Assembly: GCA_028876375.1 (NCBI GenBank)
Contig: JAGWSB010000009.1
Location: 1-43,051 of the forward strand
Source: Chloroflexota bacterium
Lineage (GTDB): Bacteria; Chloroflexota; Limnocylindria; P2-11E
DNA length: 43,051 nucleotides
Reading direction: 5' to 3'
Shown in pieces: positions 23,426-31,853 of the stretch (positions within the stretch are counted from its first letter, which is position 1; the number at the start of each line of letters is the position of its first letter). The notes under the pieces are model-generated. The model searched no databases. It saw nothing but the letters and a program-made list of their open reading frames with translations, and was not told the origin of the DNA. A program made the translations under genes and the position numbers.

Positions 23426-24184
23426 ATGAGCGAGATCATCGACGCCGTCCGCGCTCGCTACGCGGACAAGGCGCTGCAGATGGCCAAGACGCCGACCGCC
23501 GACGCCTGCTGCGGAGGCGCGAGCTGCGCGACGGACGAGGGAAGCGCGATCGACTCCGGCAACGCCTACGGCGCCGACGAGCTGAAGGCTGTCGGGATCG
23601 ATCCGGCCGCCAGCCTGGGGTGCGGCAACCCGACCCTCCTCGCCGACCTCCATCCCGGAGAGACGGTCCTCGACCTCGGCTCGGGCGCGGGGCTGGACGT
23701 CCTGCTCTCGGCGCGGCGCGTCTCCCCCGGAGGGCACGCCTACGGCGTCGACATGACCGACGAGATGCTCGCCGTCGCGCGCGCGAACCAGCAGAAGGCG
23801 AAGGTCGGGAACGCCACGTTCCTCAAGGGCACCATCGAGGCCGTCCCGCTCCCCGACGCGTCGGTCGACGTGATCATCTCCAACTGCGTCATCAACCTCG
23901 CCGCCGACAAGGCCGTCGTGCTGCGCGAGGCGTACCGCGTCCTCCGTCCCGGCGGGCGCTTCGCCATCGCCGACATGGTCGCCCTCGAGGAGCTCACGTC
24001 GGAGGCGAAGCAGCGGCTCGACCTGTGGGCCGGCTGCATCGCGGGGACGATCCCGCGCGAGGCATACGTCGGTGAGCTGGTCGGCGCGGGGTTCGTCGAC
24101 GTGGGCATCGAGACGACGCGCGAGATGGGACTGCCGGGGGTCGGCAAGATCGCGAGCGCGTACATCCGCGCCCGCAAGCCCTAG
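23426..24184 (+). CDS. arsM: Arsenite S-adenosylmethionine methyltransferase
   Basis: A 252-residue methyltransferase that turns As(III) into methylated, partly volatile species. The SAM site is VLDLGSGAGLDVLLSARRV (81-99). The three arsenic-binding cysteines fall in SLGCGNP (C66), SNCVINL (C154) and WAGCIAG (C204), with an extra ACCGGASC cluster (C28, C29, C34). GGAGGA (23415-23420) stands 5 bases before the ATG. No arsR or other ars gene is next to it. Its TAG shares CTAG (24181-24184) with the stop of the convergent receiver gene. Confidence 0.95.
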   Translation: MSEIIDAVRARYADKALQMAKTPTADACCGGASCATDEGSAIDSGNAYGADELKAVGIDPAASLGCGNPTLLADLHPGETVLDLGSGAGLDVLLSARRVSPGGHAYGVDMTDEMLAVARANQQKAKVGNATFLKGTIEAVPLPDASVDVIISNCVINLAADKAVVLREAYRVLRPGGRFAIADMVALEELTSEAKQRLDLWAGCIAGTIPREAYVGELVGAGFVDVGIETTREMGLPGVGKIASAYIRARKP

Positions 24185-24618
24185 GGCTCGAGCCGCAGCA
24201 CCTTCGGCGGATCTCCCGGCGCCCCCAAGCGGCTGATGAGCGCGCCGGACGGCGTAAGGAGCTCACGCACGGCGTTCACGACGTCGGCCGTGTCGAAGGG
24301 CTTCGCGATCCACGCGTCGGCCTTCGACTCGATGGCCGGCTCGAGCGACCGCGTGTAGGCGGAGACGACGAGGCAGGGCACGCCCCGCGCGCGCAGCGGG
24401 CGACAGAGGTCGGTACCGACGCCGTCGGGGAGCTGATAGTCGATGACGGCGAGATCGGGGAGGCCGAGCGTGTCCACGGCCTCGCGCGCACCCCGCAGCT
24501 CCGCGCGCGCAACGACGGCGAACCCCTCGTCCTCGAGGATCTGCCGCAGCAGCACTTCGATCGCCGCGTCGTCCTCGACGACGAGGACCGTCGGCGGACC
24601 TTCGGGGGCGTCCGTCAC
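24181..24618 (-). CDS. Stand-alone response regulator receiver protein
   Basis: A 145-residue CheY-like protein with no output domain. Acidic pocket E15-D16-D17 in VLVVEDDAAIEVLL, phosphoacceptor D60 in LAVIDYQLPDG, switch Ser86 in VVSAY and K106 in WIAKPF are all present. It would signal by protein contact, not by binding DNA. No histidine kinase is nearby, so the partner lies elsewhere. The GTG at 24618 has no Shine-Dalgarno but TAGGCT lies 9 bases upstream. About 20 C-terminal residues past the fold are unstructured. Confidence 0.92.
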   Translation of the reverse strand: MTDAPEGPPTVLVVEDDAAIEVLLRQILEDEGFAVVARAELRGAREAVDTLGLPDLAVIDYQLPDGVGTDLCRPLRARGVPCLVVSAYTRSLEPAIESKADAWIAKPFDTADVVNAVRELLTPSGALISRLGAPGDPPKVLRLEP

Positions 24619-24627
24619 GTCCGCGTA

Positions 24628-24633
24628 AGCCTA
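24628..24633 (-). promoter_or_regulatory. -10 hexamer of the receiver-domain gene
   Basis: TAGGCT on the minus strand, 9 bases before GTG 24618, no Shine-Dalgarno between; fits the leaderless pattern. Confidence 0.4.
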
Positions 24634-24680
24634 CGGGCCGCCAGGCGACCGACCGCTCGCGTCCGAGCCCGCGCCGCGCG

Positions 24681-26147
24681 TCAGCGTCCGAGCGGATCGA
24701 CGATCACGCCGTCGAGCTTCGCCTCCCAGTGCACGTGCGGACCCGTGGTCGCGCCGGTCATGCCGATCGCGGCGACCGGCTCGCCGCGCGCGACGTGCTG
24801 GCCCACCTTCACCAGCGCGAGGGAGACGTGGTAGTCGCAGCTCTCGAGGCCGCCGGCGTGGAGGACGCAGACGGCGCGCCCGCCGACGGGCCGCCAGCCC
24901 ACCCAGTCGACGATGCCGTCGTCCGCGGCGGTGATGAGCGAGCCGAACGGGGCCGCGACGTCGATGCCGCTGTGGGTGGCGGTGAGGAACTGCGTGAAGT
25001 ACCCGATGACCGGTCGGACGAACCGCCGCGGATCGCCCTCGATGCGCGCTTGGTACGCGCGCGCGACGGGGTCGGCGCGCGAGGCGACGTGCGCGGGCCG
25101 CGTCCCGCAGCGATACACCTCGAGCGCCGTCTCGTAGAGGCCGTTGCGCATGACGCCCGCGAAGTAGCGGCCGTCCGGGCTGAACGTGCGGCTCCCGAGG
25201 ACGTTGGGCAGCGTCGCCGTTCCCACGAGATCTTTCCCGTTCCACACCACGAAGCGGTCGAAGACGGTGCCGGCGGGCACGGTCGGCGAGACCTTGCCCA
25301 TGAGGAGGTCGCGTCCGTCCGGCGTCCAACCGTGGACGGTGCCGGGGAAGGCGGAGAGCGGCGCGACGCCGTCGGCGCCGTTCGGGCCGCGCAGCTCGAC
25401 GGTGTCGTCGGAGCGCACGAGGAGCGTCTCTCCGGTCGGCGACCACTCGGTGTACGTCGTGCCCGACGTCGCGAGCGGCGCGAGCTGGCCGGTCTTCACC
25501 ACGCCCACGTACCGCTCGGCCGTCCCGTCCATCGAGTACCGCGTGAGAGAGAAGAGGACGCCGTCGGCGCTGAAGTCCGCGACGTCCCGCGGGTACACCG
25601 GCGTGTGGTCGTCGGACACCGTCGACACGACGACGTCCGCGCTCTCGGTCCACGCGTGGATCTCGTTGTCGCTCCAGTAGAGGAGCTGATCGCCCTCCCA
25701 CCGCGTCGCGGGCTGGCTCGGATCCAGCGCGGTCAGGATCCGTCCGGACTTCACGATCAACAGCGCCCCGCGGTGCCAGTAGGAGAGGTACGTCCCCGTG
25801 TCCGACCACGTCGGGTCCTTGCCGGGTCCGAGCGCGGAGCTCGAGCCCGTCCCGAGGTCGAGGACGGACAGCAGCGGATCCTCCTGGAAACCGGTGACGG
25901 TGTCCGACGTCCGCGAGGTGAGGATGTGGGTGTACGCGAGGTGCGACGAGTCGGGGGACCAGCGCTCCTCGAGGGCTTGGCCGATCGCCGGGAGGGCGAC
26001 GTGCTGCGTGCAGCTGAGCGGGTCGGCGCCTCCGATGTCCGCGACGTCATCGGTCTGCTCCGCCGCCGCGGTCGTCGCGAGGGTCGCGAGGGAGAAGACT
26101 CCGAGGATCAGCGCTGCAAGCAGACGACGGAGGAGGCCGCGTCGCAC
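24681..26147 (-). CDS. Secreted M23 (LytM) peptidase with an N-terminal beta-propeller-like domain
   Basis: A 488-residue exported protein. After a signal peptide (about 1-30) comes a long region with repeated WSPDS, WSDTG, WSPTG, WTPDG and FSPDG turns, typical of TolB/WD40-like propeller blades (about 60-345). The C-terminal 130 residues are an M23 zinc peptidase: HSGIDVAAPFGS carries the first His and Asp and GPHVHWEAKLDG the HxH. Such enzymes cut peptidoglycan cross-bridges. The combination with a propeller is uncommon and may place the enzyme on a binding partner. GTG start at 26147. Next upstream on the same strand is a lytic transglycosylase, so both probably serve the cell wall. Confidence 0.85.
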   Translation of the reverse strand: MRRGLLRRLLAALILGVFSLATLATTAAAEQTDDVADIGGADPLSCTQHVALPAIGQALEERWSPDSSHLAYTHILTSRTSDTVTGFQEDPLLSVLDLGTGSSSALGPGKDPTWSDTGTYLSYWHRGALLIVKSGRILTALDPSQPATRWEGDQLLYWSDNEIHAWTESADVVVSTVSDDHTPVYPRDVADFSADGVLFSLTRYSMDGTAERYVGVVKTGQLAPLATSGTTYTEWSPTGETLLVRSDDTVELRGPNGADGVAPLSAFPGTVHGWTPDGRDLLMGKVSPTVPAGTVFDRFVVWNGKDLVGTATLPNVLGSRTFSPDGRYFAGVMRNGLYETALEVYRCGTRPAHVASRADPVARAYQARIEGDPRRFVRPVIGYFTQFLTATHSGIDVAAPFGSLITAADDGIVDWVGWRPVGGRAVCVLHAGGLESCDYHVSLALVKVGQHVARGEPVAAIGMTGATTGPHVHWEAKLDGVIVDPLGR

Positions 26148-26249
26148 ATCGTCGTAACCCGGGCAGCGCCGATCTCACACGCCGCGCGCGGCTGCTCGAC
26201 GCGCATCTGATCCCGACCGGGGGCTCGCTTGTTCGGGGTCCGGCCAGTG

Positions 26250-27209
26250 CTACCGATCCGGCTTCTTCCAGCCGACCTTGAGCAGCATCGGCCCGTCCTG
26301 CGTGGGGAAGTACACCTGCCAGCCGTAGTAGCCGCGGAACGCGTCCGGATCGGCCTTCATCACGTCGGCGTAGCCCTCGATAGCCTTCACGTACGCGTCG
26401 GCGTGGTTGTACGCATAGAGCGCCTTCGCCATGTCGCCCGGGGCTCCCGCCGCCTTGAGGTACTTGCCCGCGGCGAGGATCGCGGCGTGCGGGTCGTTGA
26501 CGTCGCCGTCGCCGTACGACGCCCACGTCGACGCGATGAACTGCATCGGCCCCTGCGCGCCCGCCGTCGAGAGCCCGCGGATGCGGCCCATCCGCGACTC
26601 CACGAGGTTGATCGACGCGAGGTAGTACCAGGGCACGCCGTACTTCGACTCGGCTTCGCGGTAGTAGCTCATGAGCTGGTCGGGCGAGGCGGGCGCGACG
26701 ATCTGCCAGTCCGGAAGCGCCTTGGGGATCGGCCCGCTGAGCTTGCGCAGCTCCTTGCCCGCGTCGAGGCTGGCGCTCACCGCGGCGCGCTCCTTGTCGC
26801 TGAGTCCGGCGAGGACCTGATCCTTCCAGTCGGGGTAGTCCGCGAGGCGGCTGTACACGAGCTGCTCCAGATGCCCCATCCACACCAGCTGCACGCCGGT
26901 GACCATCGGATCGCGGATGGCCTGCTCGACCATGACGATCTGCTGCGCCAGTGCGGCGGGATCGTCCGCCGCGACCGGGTCCTTGGTCCAGTCGGGTGCG
27001 GGCGTGGGCGTCGGCTGCGGTGTCGCGGTCGGCGCCGGCGAGGGCGTCGCCGGCGCCGACGGTGAAGGCGTCGCGGACGTCGAGCTCGGTCGCTCGGCCT
27101 TCGGGACCGAGCTCGCGCCGCACGCCGTGGCCAGCGCGACGGCGACGAGGACGGGAAGCGCGCGCGTCACGAAGACCCTCACGGCGATGAGAGATAACGC
27201 CCGCGGCAT
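26250..27209 (-). CDS. Lytic transglycosylase, probable lipoprotein
   Basis: A cell-wall lysozyme-like enzyme. From the C-terminus: the SLT domain with catalytic Glu in SINLVESRMGRIRG, then STAGAQGPMQFIASTWASYG and YAYNHADAYVKAI, the standard GluXXX-GAQGPMQ-AYN pattern. Before it lies a helical region and a Pro/Ser/Thr-rich linker. The N-terminus is a hydrophobic segment ending in ALATACG, a probable lipobox. The start is uncertain: ATG 27209 is given; GTG 27182 would give the neatest lipoprotein signal (RVFVTRALPVLVAVALATAC); GTG 27230 is also in frame. None has a Shine-Dalgarno. Length about 310-320 residues. Confidence 0.87.
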   Translation of the reverse strand: MPRALSLIAVRVFVTRALPVLVAVALATACGASSVPKAERPSSTSATPSPSAPATPSPAPTATPQPTPTPAPDWTKDPVAADDPAALAQQIVMVEQAIRDPMVTGVQLVWMGHLEQLVYSRLADYPDWKDQVLAGLSDKERAAVSASLDAGKELRKLSGPIPKALPDWQIVAPASPDQLMSYYREAESKYGVPWYYLASINLVESRMGRIRGLSTAGAQGPMQFIASTWASYGDGDVNDPHAAILAAGKYLKAAGAPGDMAKALYAYNHADAYVKAIEGYADVMKADPDAFRGYYGWQVYFPTQDGPMLLKVGWKKPDR

Positions 27210-27273
27210 GCCGACGGCGCGCCGCGCCACGGTGACAGAGCGGTGAGAGGGAACGCCCGCTCGGCCGCGCCGC

Positions 27274-27609
27274 TCACCGCCCGAGCGCGCGGAGAACGGC
27301 CTCCTTCGCGCCGCCCGACGCGCCGAGATGGACGGCGATCCCCATGCGCGCGAGCATCAGCTCCATCCCGCCGCCCATGTGGTGGGCGACGACGGCGCGA
27401 ACGTGCTGTTCGCGCAGGAACGTCGCGATGCGCGCATGGTGCTGGCCCTCGGGACCGGCGTCGTGGAGGCGGCCCCACCCGACCTCGTGCTCCTGCCACT
27501 TCTCGATGCCCGCCTCGCCCACCTCCGCGACCGCGACGCGGTCGGCGCGCCCCCAGCGCGGGTCGACCGACCCGTCGCCGGAGACGGGGACGCAGACCGT
27601 CGTGCTCAC
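27274..27609 (-). CDS. NifX/NifB-like (dinitrogenase FeMo-cofactor binding) domain protein
   Basis: A 111-residue single-domain protein of the NifX/NafY/MTH1175 fold. VCVPVSGDGSVDPRWGRADR (3-24) is the family opening, and EGQHHARIATFLREQHVRAVVAHHMGGGM with MGIAVHLGASG covers the cofactor-binding face. Family members bind iron-molybdenum or iron-sulfur clusters, but many occur without nitrogenase and have unknown roles. It is the last gene of a three-gene unit: its GTG overlaps the MFS stop as GTGA (27606-27609). No nif genes are seen. Confidence 0.82.
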   Translation of the reverse strand: MSTTVCVPVSGDGSVDPRWGRADRVAVAEVGEAGIEKWQEHEVGWGRLHDAGPEGQHHARIATFLREQHVRAVVAHHMGGGMELMLARMGIAVHLGASGGAKEAVLRALGR

Positions 27610-28883
27610 GCCGGCACCGCATGCGCGTACTCACCGGGGACCGGTTCTCCCAGCCGCAGCGCGAGCGCTCCGGGCACCGCTACAAGGACAAGAGCGAGCC
27701 CGGCGAGCGACATCGGACCGAGCATCTCCGCCAGCGGTCCGCCGAGGAGCGGCAGAGCCACCGACGCGAGCCCGCCGGAGCTGTCCACGACGCCGATCGC
27801 GCGTCCGCGCTCGCTCACCGGCACAGTGTCGGCGATGAGCGCCGTTACCGCTACGTTGATGCACGACCAGCCGACGCCGACGAGCACGAGCCCGAGCGTC
27901 GCGATCGCGTATTCGGCGGTGAGCGGCACGAGGATCGCGCCGAAGCCCACGACCGCGAGGCCGACGAGGATCACGTTGCGGCGGCCGACGCGGTCGGCGA
28001 GACGGCCGAGCGGCAGCGAGAGGGCGTACATGCCGACGACGTGGAGCGACACGGCGATGGAGATCATGGTGAGCGCGTGTCCGTTGTGCGCCATGACGAG
28101 CGGCGTGAGCGCCATGAGCATGACCATCACGCCCTGCGCCGCGAACATCGAGAGGAAGGCGACCAGCAGCGGGTAGTGGCGCAGCCACGCGGTCACGCCG
28201 GCGCCCTCCGCGAGCATCGCGTCCGCGCGCTCCGCCGAGGGACGGTATCCCGGGTAGAAGCGGGCAAGGTCCGCCGCGATCGCCTTCGGGTCGGGGCGGA
28301 TGAGCAGGACGAGCGCCATGCTCGGCACGACGACGAGGGGCACGAGGAACCACACGAGCGACGTCGGATCCGCGCCGAGCGACGGCGCGCCAGCCTGCGC
28401 CGCGCTGATGAGGATCGGCCCGCCGAACGCCCCGATGAGCGAGCCCGTGAGGACCAAGCCGAGGCCCTCGGCGCGCCGCTCGGGCAGGTACATGTCGGCG
28501 GCGGCCGTGCGCAGCTGCTGTCCGGCGCCGATGCCGAGGCCGAAGACGAGCAGAGCGACGAGGAAGAGCGGGAACGACAGCCTCCCGATGGCGGTGCCGA
28601 GCCCGAGCGCGCCGACGAGCGTGAGCGTCAGCCCCATCAGCAGTCCCGCCTTGCGGCCATGCGCGTCCATGACCCACCCGATGGGGTACGCGATGAGCAG
28701 CCGGGCCACGTAGATGAGGCTGCTCGCGAGGCCCGCGAGGAGCATCGATCCGAGGAGACGCTCGATCATGATCGCGCCCAGCGTGGGGACGAGCTGAGTC
28801 CCCGCGCCGACGAACGCCTGCGTCGACGCGAGCAGCATGGTGTTGCGGCGGATGAGAGGCGGGATGCGCTGCGTGCCGATCAA
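27606..28883 (-). CDS. MFS transporter
   Basis: A 425-residue transporter with 12 predicted membrane segments and the motif A loop twice (YPIGWVMDAHGRKAG and LPLGRLADRVGRRNV). A cytoplasmic loop of about 45 residues separates the halves. The TTG at 28883 overlaps the decarboxylase stop as TTGA, which supports this rare start; an in-frame ATG lies at residue 16. The substrate is unknown. Coupled downstream of a PLP decarboxylase, it could export the amine product or import the amino acid. Confidence 0.87.
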   Translation of the reverse strand: MIGTQRIPPLIRRNTMLLASTQAFVGAGTQLVPTLGAIMIERLLGSMLLAGLASSLIYVARLLIAYPIGWVMDAHGRKAGLLMGLTLTLVGALGLGTAIGRLSFPLFLVALLVFGLGIGAGQQLRTAAADMYLPERRAEGLGLVLTGSLIGAFGGPILISAAQAGAPSLGADPTSLVWFLVPLVVVPSMALVLLIRPDPKAIAADLARFYPGYRPSAERADAMLAEGAGVTAWLRHYPLLVAFLSMFAAQGVMVMLMALTPLVMAHNGHALTMISIAVSLHVVGMYALSLPLGRLADRVGRRNVILVGLAVVGFGAILVPLTAEYAIATLGLVLVGVGWSCINVAVTALIADTVPVSERGRAIGVVDSSGGLASVALPLLGGPLAEMLGPMSLAGLALVLVAVPGALALRLGEPVPGEYAHAVPA

Positions 28884-30310
28884 TGTATCGGAGCGGCCGT
28901 GGCGCGCGCGGCGAGGTCGCGGATGACGTCGACGATCGTGTCAACGTCGGCGTCGGTCGTACGCCAGTTCACGATCGCCGGGCGGAACGCGACCTTCCCC
29001 GAGTAGCGCGTCGTGCCCACGTAGATGCGCCCGTCCTCGAGGAGCGCCGCGCCGACCCGCGTGTTGAGCTCGTTGAGCGCGCCTTCGTCGTCGAGGCCCT
29101 TCGGGTGGACGCGGAAGCACACGATGTTGAGCGGCACGTCGGCGAGACGCTCGAGCTCCGGCGAGGCGTCGACGCGCCGCGCGACGCGCTGCGCGAGATC
29201 GAGGTGGCGCTCGACCATCTCGCGGTAGCCGCGGCGGCCGTAGGCGCGGAGGGTCGCCCACACCGCGAGCCCGCGCGCGCGGCGCGACGCTTCCGGCCCG
29301 AGCACGCCGTACATGACGCCGGAGTCGGGAAGGTAGGGCGCGCCGATCCCGAAGATGGGCGGGAGCGCGGACGCGTCGCGGACGAACGCGAACCCGCAGT
29401 CGTAGGGGACGTTCAGCCACTTGTGCGCGTCGGCGATGACGGACCGCGCGCCCGCGATGCCGTCGACGAGGGGACGCGTGCGCGGGCTGACCGCGGCGAA
29501 CAGGCCGAACGCGCCGTCGACGTGGAGCCACGCGCCGTGCCGTTCGGCGAGGTCGGCCATGAGCGCGATGGGGTCGAAGTCGCCGGCGTTGACCTCGCCG
29601 GCGTTGGCGACGACGATCGCGGGCGCGCCGCGGAGGTCGCGCAGCGCCGCGTCGAGCGCGTCGAGGTCGAGGCGTCCGACCGCATCCCGCGCGAATCGCC
29701 GGACCGTCGATCGACCGATACCGAGCATCGCGAGCGCCTTCGTCGCGCTCACGTGGATGTAGCCGCTCGAGAAGACCGGGAGCGGGGGGAGGCCCGCGAA
29801 GCCGCGGTCGTCGACGTCGACGTCGTACCGCTGCGCCCACCACCGCCGCGCGGCCGCGAGCGCGACGAAGTTCGCCATCGTCGCGCCCGTCACGAGGACG
29901 CCGCCCCACGACGCGGGGATCCCGAAGAGATCCTTGAGCCACTCGATGGCGACGGTCTCGACGCGCGTACCGAGCGGCGTCGAGTCGTGCGCGAACGCGT
30001 TCTGGTCGAGCGCCGAGGTGAGCCAGTCCGCCGCGAGCGCTGCCGGCGTCCCGCCGCCGGTCACCCAGTGGAAGAAGCGCGGCCCCGACGAAGCGAGCGC
30101 GGCGTCGCGTGCGGCGACGAGCTCCTCGAGCGCCGGCATCGCGCCGACGCCGTCCTCCGGCAGGGGGCCGCCGAATCGGCGGAGCGCCTCGTCGACGCGG
30201 CCGGTGCGCACCGGCCGCTCGTCGATCGACGCGAGGTAGCGGACGGCCTCGTCGGCGATGTAGCGCAGCGCCGCCTCGACGCGCGCCTTCTCCGAGAGCG
30301 GATCGGCCAC
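28880..30310 (-). CDS. PLP-dependent group II decarboxylase (aromatic amino acid / glutamate decarboxylase family)
   Basis: A 476-residue enzyme of the pyridoxal-dependent decarboxylase family. The PLP lysine is in IADAHKWLNVPYDCG; FHWVTGGGTPAALAADWL, GVLVTGATMANFVALAAAR, and the aspartate pair AWLHVDGAFGLFA are the family blocks. It would release CO2 from an amino acid to give an amine; the substrate cannot be set from sequence alone. GTG 30310 has no Shine-Dalgarno but TAGCAT 6 bases upstream, so it is probably leaderless. It heads a unit with an MFS transporter and a NifX-like protein. Confidence 0.9.
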   Translation of the reverse strand: MADPLSEKARVEAALRYIADEAVRYLASIDERPVRTGRVDEALRRFGGPLPEDGVGAMPALEELVAARDAALASSGPRFFHWVTGGGTPAALAADWLTSALDQNAFAHDSTPLGTRVETVAIEWLKDLFGIPASWGGVLVTGATMANFVALAAARRWWAQRYDVDVDDRGFAGLPPLPVFSSGYIHVSATKALAMLGIGRSTVRRFARDAVGRLDLDALDAALRDLRGAPAIVVANAGEVNAGDFDPIALMADLAERHGAWLHVDGAFGLFAAVSPRTRPLVDGIAGARSVIADAHKWLNVPYDCGFAFVRDASALPPIFGIGAPYLPDSGVMYGVLGPEASRRARGLAVWATLRAYGRRGYREMVERHLDLAQRVARRVDASPELERLADVPLNIVCFRVHPKGLDDEGALNELNTRVGAALLEDGRIYVGTTRYSGKVAFRPAIVNWRTTDADVDTIVDVIRDLAARATAAPIH

Positions 30311-30316
30311 GGCGCC

Positions 30317-30322
30317 ATGCTA
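30317..30322 (-). promoter_or_regulatory. -10 hexamer of the decarboxylase operon
   Basis: TAGCAT on the minus strand, 6 bases before GTG 30310: the same spacing as TATATT before marR. Confidence 0.5.
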
Positions 30323-30353
30323 CGGGCGGCCTCCCGTAGCGATGCGCCGCGCC

Positions 30354-30359
30354 TACGCT
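30354..30359 (+). promoter_or_regulatory. -10 hexamer of the methyltransferase-like gene
   Basis: TACGCT, 9 bases before ATG 30369. GAGAGG directly abuts the ATG, too close to serve as a normal Shine-Dalgarno. Confidence 0.35.
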
Positions 30360-30368
30360 GTCGAGAGG

Positions 30369-30947
30369 ATGGCCACCGTCGTCTATGTCTGTTGGGGCGC
30401 GTTCGTCGTCGCCTGGGGCTTCGGCTACGTGTACAACGTCTTCTTCGCGCCGAGAGCGGTGCGGCGCGATCTGAGCATCACCGGATGGTGGCCTCGGCTC
30501 CTCCTCATCCTCGCGCTCCTCTTCCTCCTCACGCGACGCGACGCACCCGTCCGCGCGCTCGCGATCCGGTCGTTCGAGGATCCGACGCTGGTAGCGATCG
30601 GGACCGTCCTCCTCGTGGCCTCGACCCTCTTCACCCTGTGGGCGCGGTGGACGCTCGGCACGATGTGGACGGGCGTGCCGACGATCAAGGAGAGCCATCG
30701 GCTCCGCACGACGGGACCGTACGCGCTGACGCGGAACCCGATCTACACCGGGATCCTCGGCATGCTCGTCGGCACAGCGCTCGTCGAGGGGTCGCTCATC
30801 ATCGCCGCGGGCGCCCTCGTGTTCCTCTTCACCGTCCTCGGACGCATCCGTTCCGAGGAGCACCTGCTCCGCGACACCTTCGGCGAGGAGTTCGACCGCT
30901 ACCGCGCGTCGGTGGCGCCGCTCATCCCATTTGTCCCATGGCCGTAG
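30369..30947 (+). CDS. Membrane methyltransferase of the isoprenylcysteine O-methyltransferase / PEMT family
   Basis: A 192-residue integral membrane protein with about five helices. The C-terminal SAM-binding region is typical: RTTGPYALTRNPIYTG (about 117-132) and EEHLLRDTFGEEFDRY (about 165-180), as in ICMT/PEMT-like bacterial methyltransferases. Substrates of these bacterial members (lipids or small thiols) are mostly unknown. ATG 30369 is used; a longer in-frame start at 30342 would overlap the promoter. Divergent from the decarboxylase. Confidence 0.85.
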   Translation: MATVVYVCWGAFVVAWGFGYVYNVFFAPRAVRRDLSITGWWPRLLLILALLFLLTRRDAPVRALAIRSFEDPTLVAIGTVLLVASTLFTLWARWTLGTMWTGVPTIKESHRLRTTGPYALTRNPIYTGILGMLVGTALVEGSLIIAAGALVFLFTVLGRIRSEEHLLRDTFGEEFDRYRASVAPLIPFVPWP

Positions 30948-31042
30948 GCGCGCGTCGCGTCGTCTGGGCGAGCTGAACGAGAGCGTTCGGGTCGACCGCT
31001 GTACCGTCCCGGTCACCCGGTGACGAATGGAGGGATGGCTGT

Positions 31043-31822
31043 ATGCCGGTAGTCCGGCTCGAAAGGCACGAGGCGGTCGGGCACATCGTCCTCGACCGGC
31101 CGCCCGCGAACTCGTACGACCCCGCGTTCATGGCGGACCTCGACGCGGCCATCGAGGAGGCGCACCGCGACGACGCGATCAGGGCCATCGTCGTGCGGAG
31201 CGCGCTCGAGACGTTCTTCTCGGCCGGCGCCGACGTCACCTTCTTCGCGCGCAGCGACCTCCTCGACGCCGAGAAGATGCTCGTCGTGTGCGCCAACGAC
31301 ACGATCAGCAAGCTCGAGGCGATACCGAAGGTCGTCGTCGCCGCGATCGGCGGCCACTGCCTCGGCGGAGGCCTCGAGATCGCGCTCTGCTGCGACTTCC
31401 GGATCGCGGCCGAGGGCTCGTACCGTCTCGGACTCCCCGAGGTCACCCTCGGCCTGCTGCCGGGGACGGGTGGCACACAGCGGCTGCCGCGCCTCATCGG
31501 CCGCCAGACGGCGCTCGAGATGATGCTGCGCGGCACGACCGTGGTCCCGTCGGAGGCGAGGGATCTCGGGATCGTCGACGAGCTCGTCGCGGCGGCGCAG
31601 CTCGCCGCGCGGGCGCACGAGCGCGCGGCGTCGTACACGATCGGCCCGAGCTACGCGGTCGGCCAGATCAAGCTCGCGGCGGTGCAGGGCTTCGGCCGCT
31701 CGCTCGCCGAGGGGCTGGCGCTCGAGCGCGAGGCCCTGTTGCGCCTGTTCCGCAGCGAGGACGCGCGCGAGGGCGTGACGGCGTTCGTCGAGAAGCGCCG
31801 CCCGACGTATCGAGGCCGCTAG
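31043..31822 (+). CDS. Enoyl-CoA hydratase/isomerase (crotonase family)
   Basis: A 259-residue crotonase-fold enzyme. Oxyanion-hole segments are ETFFSAGADV (about 56-65) and IGGHCLGGGLEIALCCD (about 101-117); PEVTLGLLPGTGGTQRLPR (about 133-151) holds the catalytic glutamate region of a true hydratase. It hydrates 2-enoyl-CoA in fatty-acid oxidation. GGAGGG lies 8 bases before the ATG. A thiolase starts at the far left of the window but is not linked. The usual second glutamate is present in LPEV; the first (equivalent to Glu144) is less clear, since the LEIALC loop occupies the stretch before it. Confidence 0.93.
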   Translation: MPVVRLERHEAVGHIVLDRPPANSYDPAFMADLDAAIEEAHRDDAIRAIVVRSALETFFSAGADVTFFARSDLLDAEKMLVVCANDTISKLEAIPKVVVAAIGGHCLGGGLEIALCCDFRIAAEGSYRLGLPEVTLGLLPGTGGTQRLPRLIGRQTALEMMLRGTTVVPSEARDLGIVDELVAAAQLAARAHERAASYTIGPSYAVGQIKLAAVQGFGRSLAEGLALEREALLRLFRSEDAREGVTAFVEKRRPTYRGR

Positions 31823-31853
31823 CGGCACGCCGGGTGCGGCCCACACCTCGCCA

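Noticed and set aside
26160-26249. Possible terminator between the transglycosylase and the M23 gene
   Set aside because: Only a five-base stem could be drawn and no T-run follows.
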